A stretch of DNA of 64,000 bases from Paralithodes platypus (taxonomy: Eukaryota > Arthropoda > Malacostraca > Decapoda > Lithodidae): positions 44,869,563 to 44,933,562 of the forward strand of contig CM064572.1 in NCBI GenBank assembly GCA_032716605.1, written 5' to 3'. The position numbers and the translations under genes are program-made. The notes under the pieces are model-generated. The model did no database searches. It was not told the origin of the DNA and saw only the letters and a list, made by a program, of their open reading frames with translations. Positions 10,818-21,910 of the stretch are shown here, in pieces (the stretch's first letter is position 1; each line of letters begins with the position of its first letter).

Positions 10818-11319
10818 GATTTAGTTTGCTCTCCTTTTCACATTTACCTTATGCCAGGTTTTAGATAGTATTTTATGTTGTGTTAGTTTATTAATGTTCT
10901 CACTATGACATATATTTAACTCGAATTTTACATATTCGGAATTATTTAGTCTATCTACAATAAAAAAAAAAAAAAAAACATCGTTTCTCTCGTACATATA
11001 ATATTGTATTGTCTACCGACCTCGTTCACTCTGCTTGTCATTATTATATGTTTTGTTCCTAAAACATTTGTTAGCTGTATTAAACGTCGTATTAAAACCT
11101 ATCGAGTACAATATTTTACGTAATACGTATTACCCTGGTCCTCTTCTTTCTCCTAAGACTACGATTCCCAAGGAACAAGCCTGCTTATCATGTATGATAC
11201 AAGTATATTAGTCACTTTAGAATAAGTTTTTTCTCTTTGTTTCTAGACTTGATGAGAATAGGTTTCTGGAAATGTCATACAGAGTTTCTCTACATTCCTC
11301 CCTACGTTGGTTTTACTAT
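10815..11319. other. No feature recognised
   Basis: AT-rich with a poly(A) run at about 10,962-10,978; no supported gene. Confidence 0.4.
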
Positions 11320-11750
11320 TTAATATAAGGCTGCGTTCTCCAAGCAACCATAGTATTTTATATATATATATGTATATATATACTTCCGATAGCTAATTCT
11401 GACTTTACCTTTTTCATCATTCTTATTTCTATCTTTCTTCCTGAGAGTGGTGAAGGCAGTGGGGCCATAATGGTGTGCCCCAAGGTTCCCTAGTGCCTTA
11501 CTCTCACAGCCCACTGGCAAAAGTTGGCCTTTCTCTCTGGCGTAGGGATGCGGCGACCCCACCGCCCGCCACTTTGGTGGTGTAGTTAGCCTCTGTAGCA
11601 GTTACGGTGATTTTTTGTTACTGCTTTATTGTAGCACGGTTAAGGCTGCTGTGGTGCGATTTTCGCCAGGTGCAAGTGCTTCAGGGAGACTTTACTGAGC
11701 TCTGCTGAGACACTTACCTTTTGATACCTTTTGATGTGTTCGCCACTCTT

Positions 11751-11993
11751 CTAGCGGCACCAAGAAGCGCGACGCCCCTCGTTATGGGTGGTGATTTGGT
11801 GCAGTAGACTGTTTGAAGCGACAGCTCGCTCCCTTGCGAGGATGGGCTCGTCTGGCACTTTTTGCAGTTCGACATCGAGGGCTCTCTTGAAGTTGTTTAA
11901 CGAGACGTCCCTCATGTCTCTTACTCGCCGTGGGAGTTTGTTGAAGAGACGTGGGCCTCTGTGTGATAACCAGCCCTCTCGCAGAGAGCCCAT
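11751..11993 (-). pseudogene. LINE C-terminal segment
   Basis: The frame encodes RGPRLFNKLPRRVRDMR and VSLNNFKRALD...VPDEP, a segment commonly seen at the C-terminus of CR1/Jockey-like LINE polyproteins. It belongs downstream of the reverse transcriptase at 12,174-12,797 but is now in a different frame. The GC-richer 3' UTR extends from 11,750 toward 11,320. Confidence 0.65.
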
Positions 11994-12173
11994 AGCATCC
12001 CCTGTTATTCATGTGGGGGATTTCGCATTCCCAGCCTCTCCTATCACTGAATTTCATGACTATCGGAGTATGTAGGTTTGGTACTAAACCCTCTGCGATT
12101 TTCCACGTGTATATTATTAGGTAACGTTCTCTTCTACGTTCCAGTGAGTACAGATTCAGTCTCTTAAACGCTC

Positions 12174-12797
12174 CTAATAGTGTAGCTGTTTTATCGAACT
12201 TATATGCGAAGTGAAATTTCTTTGTACACTCTCTACGTAATTTATTTCACCTACTTTGTATGGGGATGTTAATACGCTACAGTATTCAAGCTGCGGTAGC
12301 ACTAGAGATTTGAAGAGCGTTATCATAGGTAATTCACCGCGTGTTATAAAAGTACGCAGAATCCAACCCGTTAGACGTTTCGCAGCCGCAACTTTGACCT
12401 GGTTATGTACTTTGAAACCCATATTTCCAGACATTAATACCCCAAGGTCTTTCACACTGTCTTTCCGTTCTATTGTGTGGTTATATTCTGTTAAGTAATT
12501 TGTAATTTCTTTAACACCATTATTATCTCCGTACCGTATTAATTGGAATTTGTCTTCATTGAATTGCATGTTGTTTTCCCTGGTCCAGTGGAACACTACA
12601 TTCATGTCTTCCTGCAGTCGGCCCGTGTCCTCTTGTGTGTTTACTATCTTGCTTAATTTTGTGTCATCAGCAAAAGACACCGTACTGTGTCTGGTGTTGG
12701 TATCTATGTCGCAAATTAGTATGAGGAACAGAAGGGGCGCTAGCACTGTTCCTTGGTGCACTGAACTTTTGACATCCGAAGGCTCAGATGTGACTTG
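12174..12797 (-). pseudogene. LINE reverse transcriptase, C-terminal half
   Basis: Contains SSVHQGTVLAPLLFLILI and FADDTKLSKI, the palm motifs with the catalytic FADD, then LGVLMSGNMGFKVH and LPQLEYCSVL of the thumb. The upstream half lies at 14,828-15,669; the solo LTR separates them. The open frame runs past 12,797 into the LTR, but those codons are not LINE. PQG has become HQG, a sign of decay. Confidence 0.85.
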
Positions 12798-13224
12798 TGT
12801 GACGCATGTCCACGTGTGAGCATGCTGTACAGAACGCCTAGTCATGCCCCACTCTCGCTAGGATCGTCCGGGCAGGAACTTTGGCTGTAGCCTATGTACA
12901 GTTTCCTAACTTAGTTCGTGTGTGCCGTTGTACTATAAGTATTATGAATATGTATTTTGTTTTCATCTGAGTCAACGAGTTCTATTTTATATCATTAGTT
13001 ATAAGTATTGTGTGTAAAACTTATTTGTAATGATGGGAAGAGAAACAGCCACAGTTAGGTGTCAGTGGGTACGCCAGGCAGGAGGTAGGCCTAACTCACT
13101 AGCACTCCTCCCTCCCTCAGTGCTAGGGGAGCCTTTGTGTATCCCAGAGGAGAGAGAGAAATTACGTAATGGTTGTTAGTGGGCGGTCCTTAGTAGTTCA
13201 CGTTGGGCTCACTAGAGGGCCGGG

Positions 13225-13231
13225 TATAAAA
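13225..13231 (+). promoter_or_regulatory. TATA box within the solo LTR
   Basis: GGGCCGGGTATAAAAGGG is a strong TATA context in a position expected for the U3 promoter. The ATCAGAACTCATTAG segment about 28 bases downstream is the likely start region. Confidence 0.6.
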
Positions 13232-14298
13232 GGGAAGTCTAGCCATTTTTTCATCAGAACTCATTAGGCAGAGTGACTTCTCATTTCCCTTGCTAACTAT
13301 TTATATTCTTCTGATGGGAACTTTCTCTACTACCTTACATTCTTATTTCCTCTTTTCCCTGCCCTGTTTAACTTCCATGGTCCCGTTGGTGCAGAGCTAG
13401 TCAGCCAACGTATTATCGCTTGAGTTCTCACGAGATACTTGCCTATTAGATAGCCTATTTTGGAAGGGTTGACTTAGAATAGGATTGATTTATGTTTGTT
13501 GCACTTGTATATGCATTTCCCTGTGTGTTATTATTATTATTCCTGTTTTCTGCTAGTCTAGGTAATGCTAGACTGGGGTAAGGCTTTTCTGTGTTACGAG
13601 TTGTTGTTTGATGCAGTGGTTAAGCGATAAACCTGCATACTCGTTTCGGTTCAGTGAAGCCTAGGTTGTCTTCGCGGCTGACTGTGTTGAGTTTATAATT
13701 TACAGTGCGTGAGGGCAAGAGCCTAACCACCCTGTATTTTATTAACAGTTTGTTTTTACTTTGTCAAGGAGCTGGGAGAAAACCAGATACAAGGGATCTG
13801 GATTTCTCAAAGTGCACTTGTTAGTTTTAACGTAATACTTTAAACAGTCGTGAGGACTTCGCTAGGCTACAAGCCGTTTTTGCTCAGTCACTGCTACCTT
13901 TTGCCCACAGTACCTCAGCTAGACTTTACTCGATTAGTAGATACAGAATAGTATTGAAGCTTTCCTTATGTATGATATTGTTTATGCACTATTGATTTCA
14001 TGTGTTGCAAGCTTGGCTACTTTAGTGATTAGTGGCCCACGAGCACAATCCGAGTAGGCTATTGCCGTTGCATTTGCGGAGTACTTCCTTTTAATGTTTG
14101 CCATTTACTATTGCATATTCTTTTAATTATTCTTATGCCAATTTAAGCCTTTAATAGTATTTAATTGCCAGTGTTTTTGCTTATTGAATTACTGTTCAAA
14201 ATCCGATACGTACTTCTTACGAGCATCCGAGAAGCATCTAACTTTTTTCAGAAGATTCCTTGCTCGATGCTTAAGGACTATTAATTAACGTAACTTAA

Positions 14299-14479
14299 CC
14301 CTTTCACGCACATATGACGCAGAGGTTGCCAGATTAGCAATATGAAATAGAGTTCTCTCACTCTTATAATTACCTCTCCAAAATTAGTTTTCTGCCCACA
14401 GCTAACTCAAAGACAACTGCAGAGGTTGAAGTAACTAAACTAAGGTTTAATAAATAATCGCGTCATATGTCGGAGGGGG
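14299..14479. mobile_element. TTAA MITE family A, copy 2
   Basis: Flanked by TTAA at 14,295-14,298 and 14,480-14,483. The ends CCCTTTCACGCACATATGAC and GCGTCATATGTCGGAGGGGG are inverted repeats of about 20 bp. It lies inside the solo LTR, so it is younger than that LTR, which is itself younger than the LINE. Confidence 0.9.
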
Positions 14480-14827
14480 TTAATAGTGCCGATCCGAAGT
14501 AGAGGGTGGTGGACTTCTTAAGTTCATAGTCAAGGGTGGATTACTTCGGCTTCGGCCAACACTATTCTTTGGTGTTGTTGTTTCTTACTTCATTGTTTGA
14601 TTGTTGACCAGACTAGATCATTCCTGTCTCTTTATTAGTCTGTTGTTGAACACTAGTACCGAGTTCTTGTATACCCCGTTATAGCAGATTGAACTCTGGA
14701 GGGTATTGGTGTTTTTTTTTCGGCTGGCAGTACTCAGGGGTTGGGTTCGTTTGTTTCCGTTGTGGCAGCGAGCCGTATTAGAGTCATGATTGAGAGCCCT
14801 TGTGTAACCGAGTGGCAGTTCGTAACA

Positions 14828-15669
14828 CTTGGTTTACTGCTACTGATTGTTTTCGGTTTACGAGGAAATTGTATATCCACCGCCCGATTTTCCCAGTTAT
14901 ACCTTTTGCTTTCAGTTTGTGGGCTATTATACCATGGTCACATTTATCAAATGCCTTAGCAAATTCGGTGTAAATGACATCCACGTTTTTCTTTTCTTCT
15001 AGCACTTTAAGAATTTTGTCATAGTGTTCCAAAAGTTGTGAGAGACATGATCTTCCCACTCTGAACCCATGTTGACCGGTGTTCTGTAGTTCATTTGCCT
15101 CCATGAATGTTGAAATTTTGCTTCGCAGGACTCGCTCGAAAACTTTAATGATGTGAGAGGTTAGAGCTACCGGGCGGTAGTTTTTTGGTAGTGCTTTACT
15201 CCCTCCTTTATGCAGTGGGGCAATTATTGCGTTTTTCAAGCTATCTGGTATGTCACTAGTGTCTAGACTCCTTCTCCACATTATAGCCAGGGGTTTTGAG
15301 AGCTTTTCCTTACATTTCTTCATTAGGATCGAATTCCATGAGTCCGGGCCTGGTGCCGAGTGGGATGGCATGTTGGAAATGGGCTCTTCTATGTATTTTG
15401 GACCGAAATCAATATCCAGCATCTGGGGGGTTTCCATGAAAAATATATTTTGGTCTCTGATAGACTTTTGTTTCATCAGGCTCACTGAATGCCATTTCAT
15501 ACTGCCTGCTTAAGAGTTCGCTCATTTCCTTTTTGTCCCCTGTGAAAGAGCCGTCCCCTTTGCTAAGTGGGCCGATGTTTGATGTTGTTTTAGCCTTTTG
15601 TTTGGCGTATGAAAAGAAGTATTTGGAATTTTCCTTTATACCTGCAATAGCTTTCCTCTCATCTTCCAT
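14828..15669 (-). pseudogene. LINE reverse transcriptase, N-terminal half
   Basis: Two overlapping minus frames encode SAPGPDSWNSILMKKCKE, LPKNYRPVALTSHIIKVFER, QHGFRVGRSCLSQLLEHYD and EFAKAFDKCDHGIIAHKL: the fingers and first catalytic aspartate region (F.KAFD) of LINE reverse transcriptases. It ends at the LTR insertion and continues at 12,797. A frame change occurs at about 15,410-15,500. Confidence 0.85.
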
Positions 15670-15813
15670 ATGTTTTAGTCATATGATATTCTTAGCCTTT
15701 GTTCAATTTCCACAATTTCTCTTATCTATTTCGGCCTTTTGCCTATCCTGTAGATTTTGATGTGTGCGTCTTTGTGTGAGTAATTTTCTTCTTCTGTACA
15801 GCCTCCTCCTTAA

Positions 15814-16293
15814 CCCTTATTTAGCGGCGAGCAACATAAGTCGAGTTAAATAAAGCTGGACTATGTGGCGGCGCTCGACATAACTCGAGTGGCAATTTCA
15901 GCACGTAATGTGGCTGAGAGAGAGAGACAAGTGGTGGCAGGAGACTAGCGAGCGTATGACTGCTCCAGACCACCGCGGCGAACCTACTGACACAAATCTC
16001 AGCTCCCTCCTCCCTCTCTCACTCGCTACATACTCAATTATGTACTGAAAGTACCGAATTACCTGCTTTTTGCACTCGCGTTGCACGGTTATTGCAAGAA
16101 AACTATCCATCATACAAGGATCGTTATGGTGTCATTCGAAAGCTCTGTTTATGCCCTTTCAGGGATAGGTACTTGTTTTTCGTTCTGGGTCTTATTTAGG
16201 CATGAAAATGATCACGTAAACAGCCCTATTTTGGCTAAAAACACCCCGCTGTGCGGTACACATAAATAAACCGCATAGGCCGCTCGTAAGGTG
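15814..16293. mobile_element. TTAA MITE family B, copy 1
   Basis: Exactly 480 bp between TTAA at 15,810-15,813 and 16,294-16,297. The ends CCCTTATTTAGCGGCGAGC and GGCCGCTCGTAAGGTG are inverted repeats. It matches 22,238-22,717, also 480 bp, with few substitutions. It splits the LINE between endonuclease and reverse transcriptase. Confidence 0.9.
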
Positions 16294-16299
16294 TTAACC

Positions 16300-17360
16300 G
16301 ATCTTGTTTGCTTCTTCATCTTGTTTGTCTTGCAGGTATATGGTGGCTACAGATTTGGGTCATGGTTTATGTTATTAGGACTAGACATTCTGCTGGTGTC
16401 AGGTTATTCATTAAATCTTCCCAGTCTATTTCCTCCATTTCTTGATTTACCTCTTCCCACCTAATGTTTTTGTTATTGAAGTTAAATTTACTGAAGGGGC
16501 CGGTTTTTGTTCTCGATTCTGAGGTTGTCTGTACACTTGCTAAGGTTGTTTTGATCTCAATTAATTTATGACCTGAGTATGTTGTGTCCGATATGTTAAT
16601 GCTGTGTACTAGAGAGTCGTTGTTAGTGAAGACCAGGTCTAAGATATTGTTTTCCTGTGTGGGTTCAGTAATATACTTGGTAAGACTAAAAAAATTGCAA
16701 AGTTCAAAAAGCTCTCGTATTTGTATTTGTTTCTCCGGTGTTATTTGCCACTACCTGGTTTTCTAGTTGTCTCCATTTAATGTTTGGTAGGTTAAAGTCT
16801 CCTAGCCATATAATATTTTGTGTTTGGTTCCCCAGGGTTTCCACTTCTGATTTTATTTTGTTGAGCTGGGTTTTGAATTCTTCTAGGGATGAGTCTGGAG
16901 GCCTGTATGTAACAATAACTGCTAAATTTAGGGATTATATTTTAACTCCAAGTATTTCCACCACTTCATTACTGTTATTTAGGAATTCGGTACATATCAG
17001 TGAGTCATGAATGTACAAGGCTACACCTCCATGTGATCTATGTGTTCTGTCCGCCCTATGTAGGTTGTAACCAGGAATCCATACCTCACTATCTTCCTGA
17101 TCTTTAATGTGAGTTTCTGTGAGAGCCGCATATATAGTGTTTCCTTCTTCTAGCAGGCCCCTAATAAATGGTACTTTGTTCGTGGTTCTATTTTTTAGGC
17201 CTTGGATATTTGCAAACAAGATTGGGGAGGGATTGTTTGGAGTACTATGTGCACCTAATAGTCTTTGGGATGTATTTGCCACTCTTGGGAGGCCAGGAGG
17301 TGCTCGAGGTGTTCTATGTGCTCTTCCATCTCCCTCAGTCTCTTCATCTTCATCTGCCAT
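16300..17360 (-). pseudogene. LINE APE-type endonuclease region
   Basis: The minus frame at 16,935-17,360 encodes ILFANIQGLKNRTTNK, YAALTETHIKDQED (the catalytic glutamate region) and HRSHGGVALYIHDSL, the N-terminal half of an apurinic-like endonuclease. Downstream in shifted frames, down to about 16,300, the reverse strand retains traces such as TYRPPDSS and WLGDFNLPNI. At least one frameshift lies near 16,930. Confidence 0.75.
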
Positions 17361-17441
17361 TTCCCTCCTTGTCTTTTTCCTCTGTCTCGTCCTCGCATAG
17401 CTAGAGTTTTTTTGGCTACCATTCGTGTTAGGTCAAGCATA

Positions 17442-17942
17442 TTATCTCCAAGTCCCTTTAATATGAAAAGCTGGGCATTTCATATTGTAGCAGGTCTTTT
17501 TCTCAAGTGATGTCTTGCAAAGGGATGGGTGGTGGTATTTGCAGATTTCACCAAATCTACATTTTCCATGACTGGTTAGGTTGTTGCAAATTTTGGGATG
17601 AGCAAATCTACATGACTTCTCATTATATTCGCCCTTTTGACCAAAGTAGCACCTTCTTTCCAGATAATATCTGCACACTGGTGTAGACAACCCCAGTAGG
17701 TGTGGCTGGGGCTGAGAGGGGTTATGTGGTGAGCTAAGTGTGGTTGTGGGTGATAGTGGGTTTGGTGTATGGTTGGGTGAGACCTGCAGCGGGGTGGAGT
17801 TACGGGTCGGTTGTAGGTGGGCAGGTGGCAGTGGTGAGGGGGGAGGCGATGTGGAAGGGGAGCCTGATATGGAGGCTTGTTGCATCCTACGTTCATCCTG
17901 CAAATGTATTTGATCAACAGCAGTAGGGTGGTCAATGGCCAT
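17442..17942 (-). pseudogene. LINE ORF1 with CCCH zinc fingers
   Basis: A 166-codon frame. Residues 1-85 are rich in proline, serine and threonine. The C-terminal part has CCCH-type fingers, the clearest being C-X8-C-X5-C-X3-H (ICNNLTSHGKCRFGEICKYH), preceded by CRYYLERRC...CRFAH and followed by a shorter cysteine pair. CCCH fingers bind RNA, and ORF1 products of LINEs package the element's RNA. A short frame at 17,255-17,440 links it to the endonuclease. Confidence 0.65.
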
Positions 17943-18134
17943 AGATGGGATTAATGTGGGGGTTTTCTGGGTCTGGGGAGGTGTGGGGAGCTGTGCGGCA
18001 GGGTGTGTGGGTTGTGATACTGGTATGGGCCCCGAGGCCCCAATAGTTCCCCATTTTCTGTGAAAAGTAGCTCTGTCTTGGCTATATTTCGGTTTATCTT
18101 GTACTTCTGTATTTTCTACAGTCTGTATGACTTG

Positions 18135-18431
18135 CTATGTGATATCGAAACAATTATCGCAGAAATGGAGGTTCTTCCCTCTTGTATTGTACGCCTCATT
18201 TATTGATATCAATCCTATGCAAACCCAGTGGTATGGTTGCTTGCATATCTGACATGCTGTGCCTTTATCCACGTGTATATTCATCTTACACCTCGTACAG
18301 TGATAACATGATGGGGCGTTATTGTGGCAAGACTTTATTGTACTGTGCTGCAGTAGAGACTGTAGCCACCGTGTTATGATTGCTGTGCACTGTGTGCAGT
18401 AGTGTGATTGTACCATGGAAGCCACGTTCAC
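18135..18431 (-). pseudogene. PHD-like zinc-finger segment at the LINE 5' end
   Basis: Encodes CYHCTRCKMNIHVDKGTACQ, then ICKQPYHWVCIG and HFCDNC. The alternation of CXXC pairs with HXXC fits a PHD-type finger, found in ORF1 proteins of some CR1-like LINEs. A preceding CTQC pair may add a second site. It probably forms the N-terminus of the ORF1 product completed at 17,442-17,942. Confidence 0.55.
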
Positions 18432-18456
18432 TGTGGACGGTTGCGGTCTTTAAACG

Positions 18457-18482
18457 CGTATATATATATATATATATATATT
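18457..18482. repeat. (TA)n microsatellite
   Basis: A TA run at the 5' boundary of the LINE. Confidence 0.9.
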
Positions 18483-18644
18483 CCCGCTACACTAATTAAT
18501 AGGTAAATATAAACTCCGGTGTTAATTATACGTACCAAATTAGTTGATTACTCGCAAGGATTTACACAGCAAACATTCCAGGAACGAATGTTTATGATTA
18601 TACACCTCGTTAATATTATTTAGCTAATTTCAATGTTAAATTAA

Positions 18645-18849
18645 CCCCTTATGTACCGGCGACTTGCTTCTAACTATATTCTGGGTACTATTAGACGATT
18701 TTACTCAGTTTCAAAAGGGCCTCCAGCAATAAACAGCCTTCGAACTATCTCACTTAACCCTTTTCACTACCACAGAACCTTCTTAAACTGCACAAAATCC
18801 TAAATATAGCTAGAATACAATGATAAAGACGTTGCCGGTACAGAAGGGG
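18645..18849. mobile_element. TTAA foldback MITE family D, copy 1
   Basis: Flanked by TTAA (18,641-18,644; 18,850-18,853). The ends CCCCTTATGTACCGGCGAC and GTTGCCGGTACAGAAGGGG are inverted repeats. Internal words such as TTAGACGATTTT and its reverse recur on both sides, so the whole ~205 bp can nearly fold on itself. Confidence 0.85.
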
Positions 18850-18853
18850 TTAA

Positions 18854-19200
18854 CCCTTTAAACATCCAATACGCATTTCTATTCGTTTTTTCGGCAATTA
18901 TTAGACTGTTATTCAGATTAGGAAGGGGTATATGGAAGTTCAGAGGGTTAATTGAGATAGTCTTTATCTTTATAATTCCCACAGATCCTCTTTAAACCTT
19001 TGAAGGATTTGATACGCATTTATAATTTGTGTTCCGGTAATTATTAGACTTTTATTCAGATGAGAAAGGGTGTATGGAAGTCAGAGGGTTCAATGAGTTA
19101 GTCGTTACCTTTATAATTCCCCCAGATTCTTCCTTAGCTGTATATAATCGTCTAATGATAGCCTCAACAAAAGGTCAAAATGCGTCTGATCATCAAAAGG
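18854..19200. mobile_element. Family D-like MITE variant, internally duplicated
   Basis: Lies between TTAA at 18,850-18,853 and 19,201-19,204, so it shares flanks with its neighbours. Ends are CCCTTTAAACATCCAATACG and AATGCGTCTGATCATCAAAA. An internal segment near 18,995-19,090 repeats the left part (GATACGCATTTAT, TTATTAGACTTTTATTCAGA). Confidence 0.65.
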
Positions 19201-19204
19201 TTAA

Positions 19205-19410
19205 CCCCTTCTGTACCGGCGACGTCTTTTAAAGTTTCTTCTAGCTATATTTAGACAATTTTGTGCAGCCTAAGAAGGATATGTGGTAGTATAAATGGTT
19301 AAGGGAGATACTTAGAAACCTGTAAATAGCTGCAGACCCTTTTAAAACTGAAGACAATCGTTTAATAGTAGCTGAAATCAAACTGAAAATACGTCGCAAG
19401 GACGGAAGGG
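19205..19410. mobile_element. Family D MITE, copy 2
   Basis: Left TTAA 19,201-19,204, right CTAA (mutated). Ends CCCCTTCTGTACCGGCGACG and ACGTCGCAAGGACGGAAGGG. Confidence 0.75.
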
Positions 19411-19526
19411 CTAAGACACATATCACGGTCCGAACCCTTGAACCAAACGAACCTCCAAAATGAAACAATTAGTTGAGGAATTAACGAGAAGATTCGATTA
19501 AGTTCGGGGTACCTTTGGAAACTTAA

Positions 19527-19701
19527 CCCCTTCATCACCATGACGCCTTTTACCTTTAATTCTGGCTAAATATAGACGATTTTATACAGTTGAAGAAGGA
19601 CTTCTGCTACTATAAGGGTTTATTTAGATCGTATTTACCCACGTATAGGGAGATCATAAACTGAAGAAAATCGTCTAATGGTATCCAGACTATGATGAAA
19701 A
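19527..19701. mobile_element. Family D MITE, copy 3, right end lost
   Basis: Starts CCCCTTCATCACCATGACG after TTAA. A direct repeat (AAGTTCGGGGTANCTTNGGAAACTTAA) lies at about 19,500-19,526 and again at 19,704-19,730, bracketing the copy. Confidence 0.55.
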
Positions 19702-19730
19702 TTAAGTTCGGGGTAGCTTCGGAAACTTAA

Positions 19731-20028
19731 GGGAGATGATTCAGTTTTCTGGTCCTCCTTCGTCCTCATGTTTAGCCCCATTAGTTTTGAGATTTTAAGA
19801 TGTTTGGCGATTTGGAGACCGTACGCCCCATTTTGCTGTCAATGCTAAGACCTTTCGTGCCATTTAGGTGTCATTTTTGTCCTGGCGAGCGATAGCGAGC
19901 CTGTAATTTTAAGAGGAATCGACCAGGAATTATTTTCTACCGACAAATGTACAATATTATCTTGAAAGGAGGTCTAGGGGGTGTTTTTTATAGCTAGATG
20001 AAGGTCTAGCGAGGAAATAGATGACGAT
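19731..20028 (+). mobile_element. TTAA MITE family E, copy 1
   Basis: Starts GGGAGATGATTCAG after TTAA and contains the family landmarks GGCGAGCGATAGCGAGCC, TACCGACAAATGTACA and GGTCTAGGGGGTGTTTTTTA, ending near GGTCTAGCGAGGA. The opposite TTAAGGGG end is not present. Confidence 0.7.
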
Positions 20029-20128
20029 CGTAACTTTCCTAAGAATGTTTATAAAATATAATTGTATAGAATATCTTATTAGTTTGATCCGTTGGCTTCT
20101 TTTCGTCATGTTATGGAAGCTGTAACCC

Positions 20129-20486
20129 ATTTAGTACCGGTGACATCCTTTTCATTATAATTTGGGTACTATTAGACGAATATATTCAGCTCAAGAAGGA
20201 CGGCTTTATTAAAGGCTGCAGACTATCTCAATTAATCCGTTCACCCACCACAGATCTCTCTTAAACTGCATAAATCCCTACTGTACCAGCAACGTCTTTG
20301 AACATTTTATTCCAGTTAAATTTAGACGATTGTGTGCAGTCTAGAAAGGATCTGGTGAAGTAAAAAAGTTTAAGTGAGACAGTTCGAAGCCTGTAAATTG
20401 CTGAATGCCCTTTTAAAACTGAGTAAAAGCGTGTAAATGTAGCTAAAATCAAATACAAAAAGGTGTCACCGGTACTGTAAGGGTTA
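20129..20486. mobile_element. Composite family D MITE
   Basis: Starts CCCATTTAGTACCGGTGAC and ends GTGTCACCGGTACTGTAAGG. A second family-D start (CCTACTGTACCAGCAACG) occurs internally at about 20,274, so one and a half units are fused or nested. Confidence 0.6.
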
Positions 20487-20639
20487 TGATCTATGGTACC
20501 ATGTTCACTATGGACAAGAACTGATACGATCTTCTGTATCGTATTTCCCGGGCTAAATATTGAAGGAGAGTTCATAAGCCTGGCGAGGACGTGAGTTATG
20601 GCGGTAATATTCAGCGCTCAGTATATGACTATATTAAAA

Positions 20640-20950
20640 GAGGGAAGGTTGGTTTTTCGGGGGTCCCCTTCTCCCTCATGTTTAGCCTCTTCAGTTTTTA
20701 GATTTTATGACGTTCGGCCCATTAGTTTGGCGATTTACAGACCTTTCTCCCCATTTTTATGTCAAAAGTAACACATTTGGCACAATTTAGGTGTTGATTT
20801 TGTTTACTGGCGAGCGATAGCGAGCCTTTAATATAGTAATAACAAGTCTTTGACCTCCATCAAGCTTAAATAAAAACACCCCGAAGACCCCCCTTAGAAT
20901 TATATTTATACATTTTTCGGTAGAAGGATGTCTCCGGCATTGACTGGGTT
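20640..20950. mobile_element. Family E MITE, copy 2, composite
   Basis: The left part (to about 20,850) is in forward orientation with GGCGAGCGATAGCGAGCC. It then joins a reverse fragment (GACCTCCATCAAGCTTAAAT... to ACATTTTTCGGTAGAAGGA), so two partial copies lie head to head. Confidence 0.6.
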
Positions 20951-21132
20951 AATAATTTTTCAAACATTAATTAAATACATTGTGACTGCAAAATAATAGG
21001 TATTATTAACAATGTCCTTAGCACCAATTGTTTACCAAGGCTTCCTGATCTGTAAAGAACATGGGGCTATTCAATTGATCACTTGCGAGTTTCAGGCTAT
21101 AAGGAAGTTGGAACCGTGAACTTCGATGTTAA

Positions 21133-21420
21133 GGGGGTAGTACTTGCTTTTTCTGGACCCCCTTCTCCCTCGTGTTTAGCATATTCGTTTAGAGATTTTG
21201 GGACGTTCAGCCCATTAATTTGGCGAGTGCAACACCTTTCGCGCCATTTGGTTGTCAATTTTAAGACCTTTCGTGCAATTTAGGTGTCAATTTTTCCCTG
21301 GCGAGTGATAGCGAGCCTGTACTTTTTCTACCGAAAAATGTACAAATATATCTTGAAAGGGGGGTCCAGGGGGTGTTTTTCTAAGTTTGATGGAGGTCTA
21401 GCAAGGATATTAATAAATCA
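21133..21420 (+). mobile_element. Family E MITE, copy 3
   Basis: Follows TTAA (21,129-21,132) with GGGGGTAGTACTTGC and carries GGCGAGTGATAGCGAGCC, TACCGAAAAATGTACA and GGTCCAGGGGGTGTTTTT. Confidence 0.7.
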
Positions 21421-21701
21421 ATAAATAGATGAATGAATAGACCAAAAATACAAACACCAGCCCCTTAACAAGAAATGCATTAATAAATTGGGTTTCTGAT
21501 TGATTTAAAGTATGATCAATTTGGTTTTATGGATTAATATATGTATAATGACCGTATTATAGCTGATAATTCTGCTAAATATTGACAGCCACAGCTCCAA
21601 CTTCCAACCTTCCCCCCTTTAAGTGATCAATTGTAAGCGCTATTTCATATTGGTTGATAATGATCGTATCCTGCCAATGCTAATGAGTTGACTACATTTC
21701 A
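21421..21701. other. No feature recognised
   Basis: AT-rich spacer between MITEs. AAGTGATCAATTG (21,619-21,631) is close to the reverse of CAATTGATCACTT near 21,074. Confidence 0.3.
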
Positions 21702-21705
21702 TTAA

Positions 21706-21910
21706 CCCCTTCAGCACCATGACGCCGCCTAACTTTATTCTGGTTACGGTTAGACGGATTTAATTAAGTTTGAAAAGGGCCTCCAGCAATTAACATGCCT
21801 CGAACTATCTCGCTTATCCCTCTATACTTCCACAAATCTTTTTTAAGCTGCACAAAATCGTCTAAATATAGCTAGAACAAACTTAAAAGACGTCGCCGGT
21901 TCAGAAGGGG
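21706..21910. mobile_element. Family D MITE, copy 4
   Basis: TTAA on both sides (21,702-21,705; 21,911-21,914). Ends CCCCTTCAGCACCATGACGC and GACGTCGCCGGTTCAGAAGGGG. Same 205-bp length as copy 1. Confidence 0.85.

Larger units (their letters stand above)
12798..14827 (+). mobile_element. Solo LTR, Gypsy-type, with 4-bp target duplication
   Basis: Starts TGTGACGC and ends CGTAACA, flanked by CTTG at 12,794-12,797 and 14,828-14,831. Removing the LTR and one CTTG rejoins the reverse transcriptase of the host LINE in frame, which fixes both ends. About 1,845 bp without the family-A MITE inside it. It shares several blocks with the 3' LTR of the element at 1-7373 (AGCATC..CTTTTTTCAGAAG; AACTCTGGAGGGTATTGG). 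Confidence 0.9.
11320..18455 (-). mobile_element. LINE (non-LTR retrotransposon), nearly full length but interrupted
   Basis: On the minus strand, the order from 18,455 down is: a PHD-like zinc finger, a CCCH-finger ORF1, an APE-type endonuclease, a reverse transcriptase, a conserved C-terminal segment and a 3' UTR. With a solo LTR (12,798-14,827) and a MITE (15,814-16,293) removed, about 4.6 kb remains. The 5' side abuts a (TA)n run. Several frames are broken, so this copy is inactive. The clade was not assigned; the FADDTKL motif and zinc-finger ORF1 suggest a CR1/L2-like relative. Confidence 0.8.

Noticed and set aside
12798..12845. N-terminal codons of the frame at 12174-12845
   Set aside because: They lie in the solo LTR, not in the LINE.
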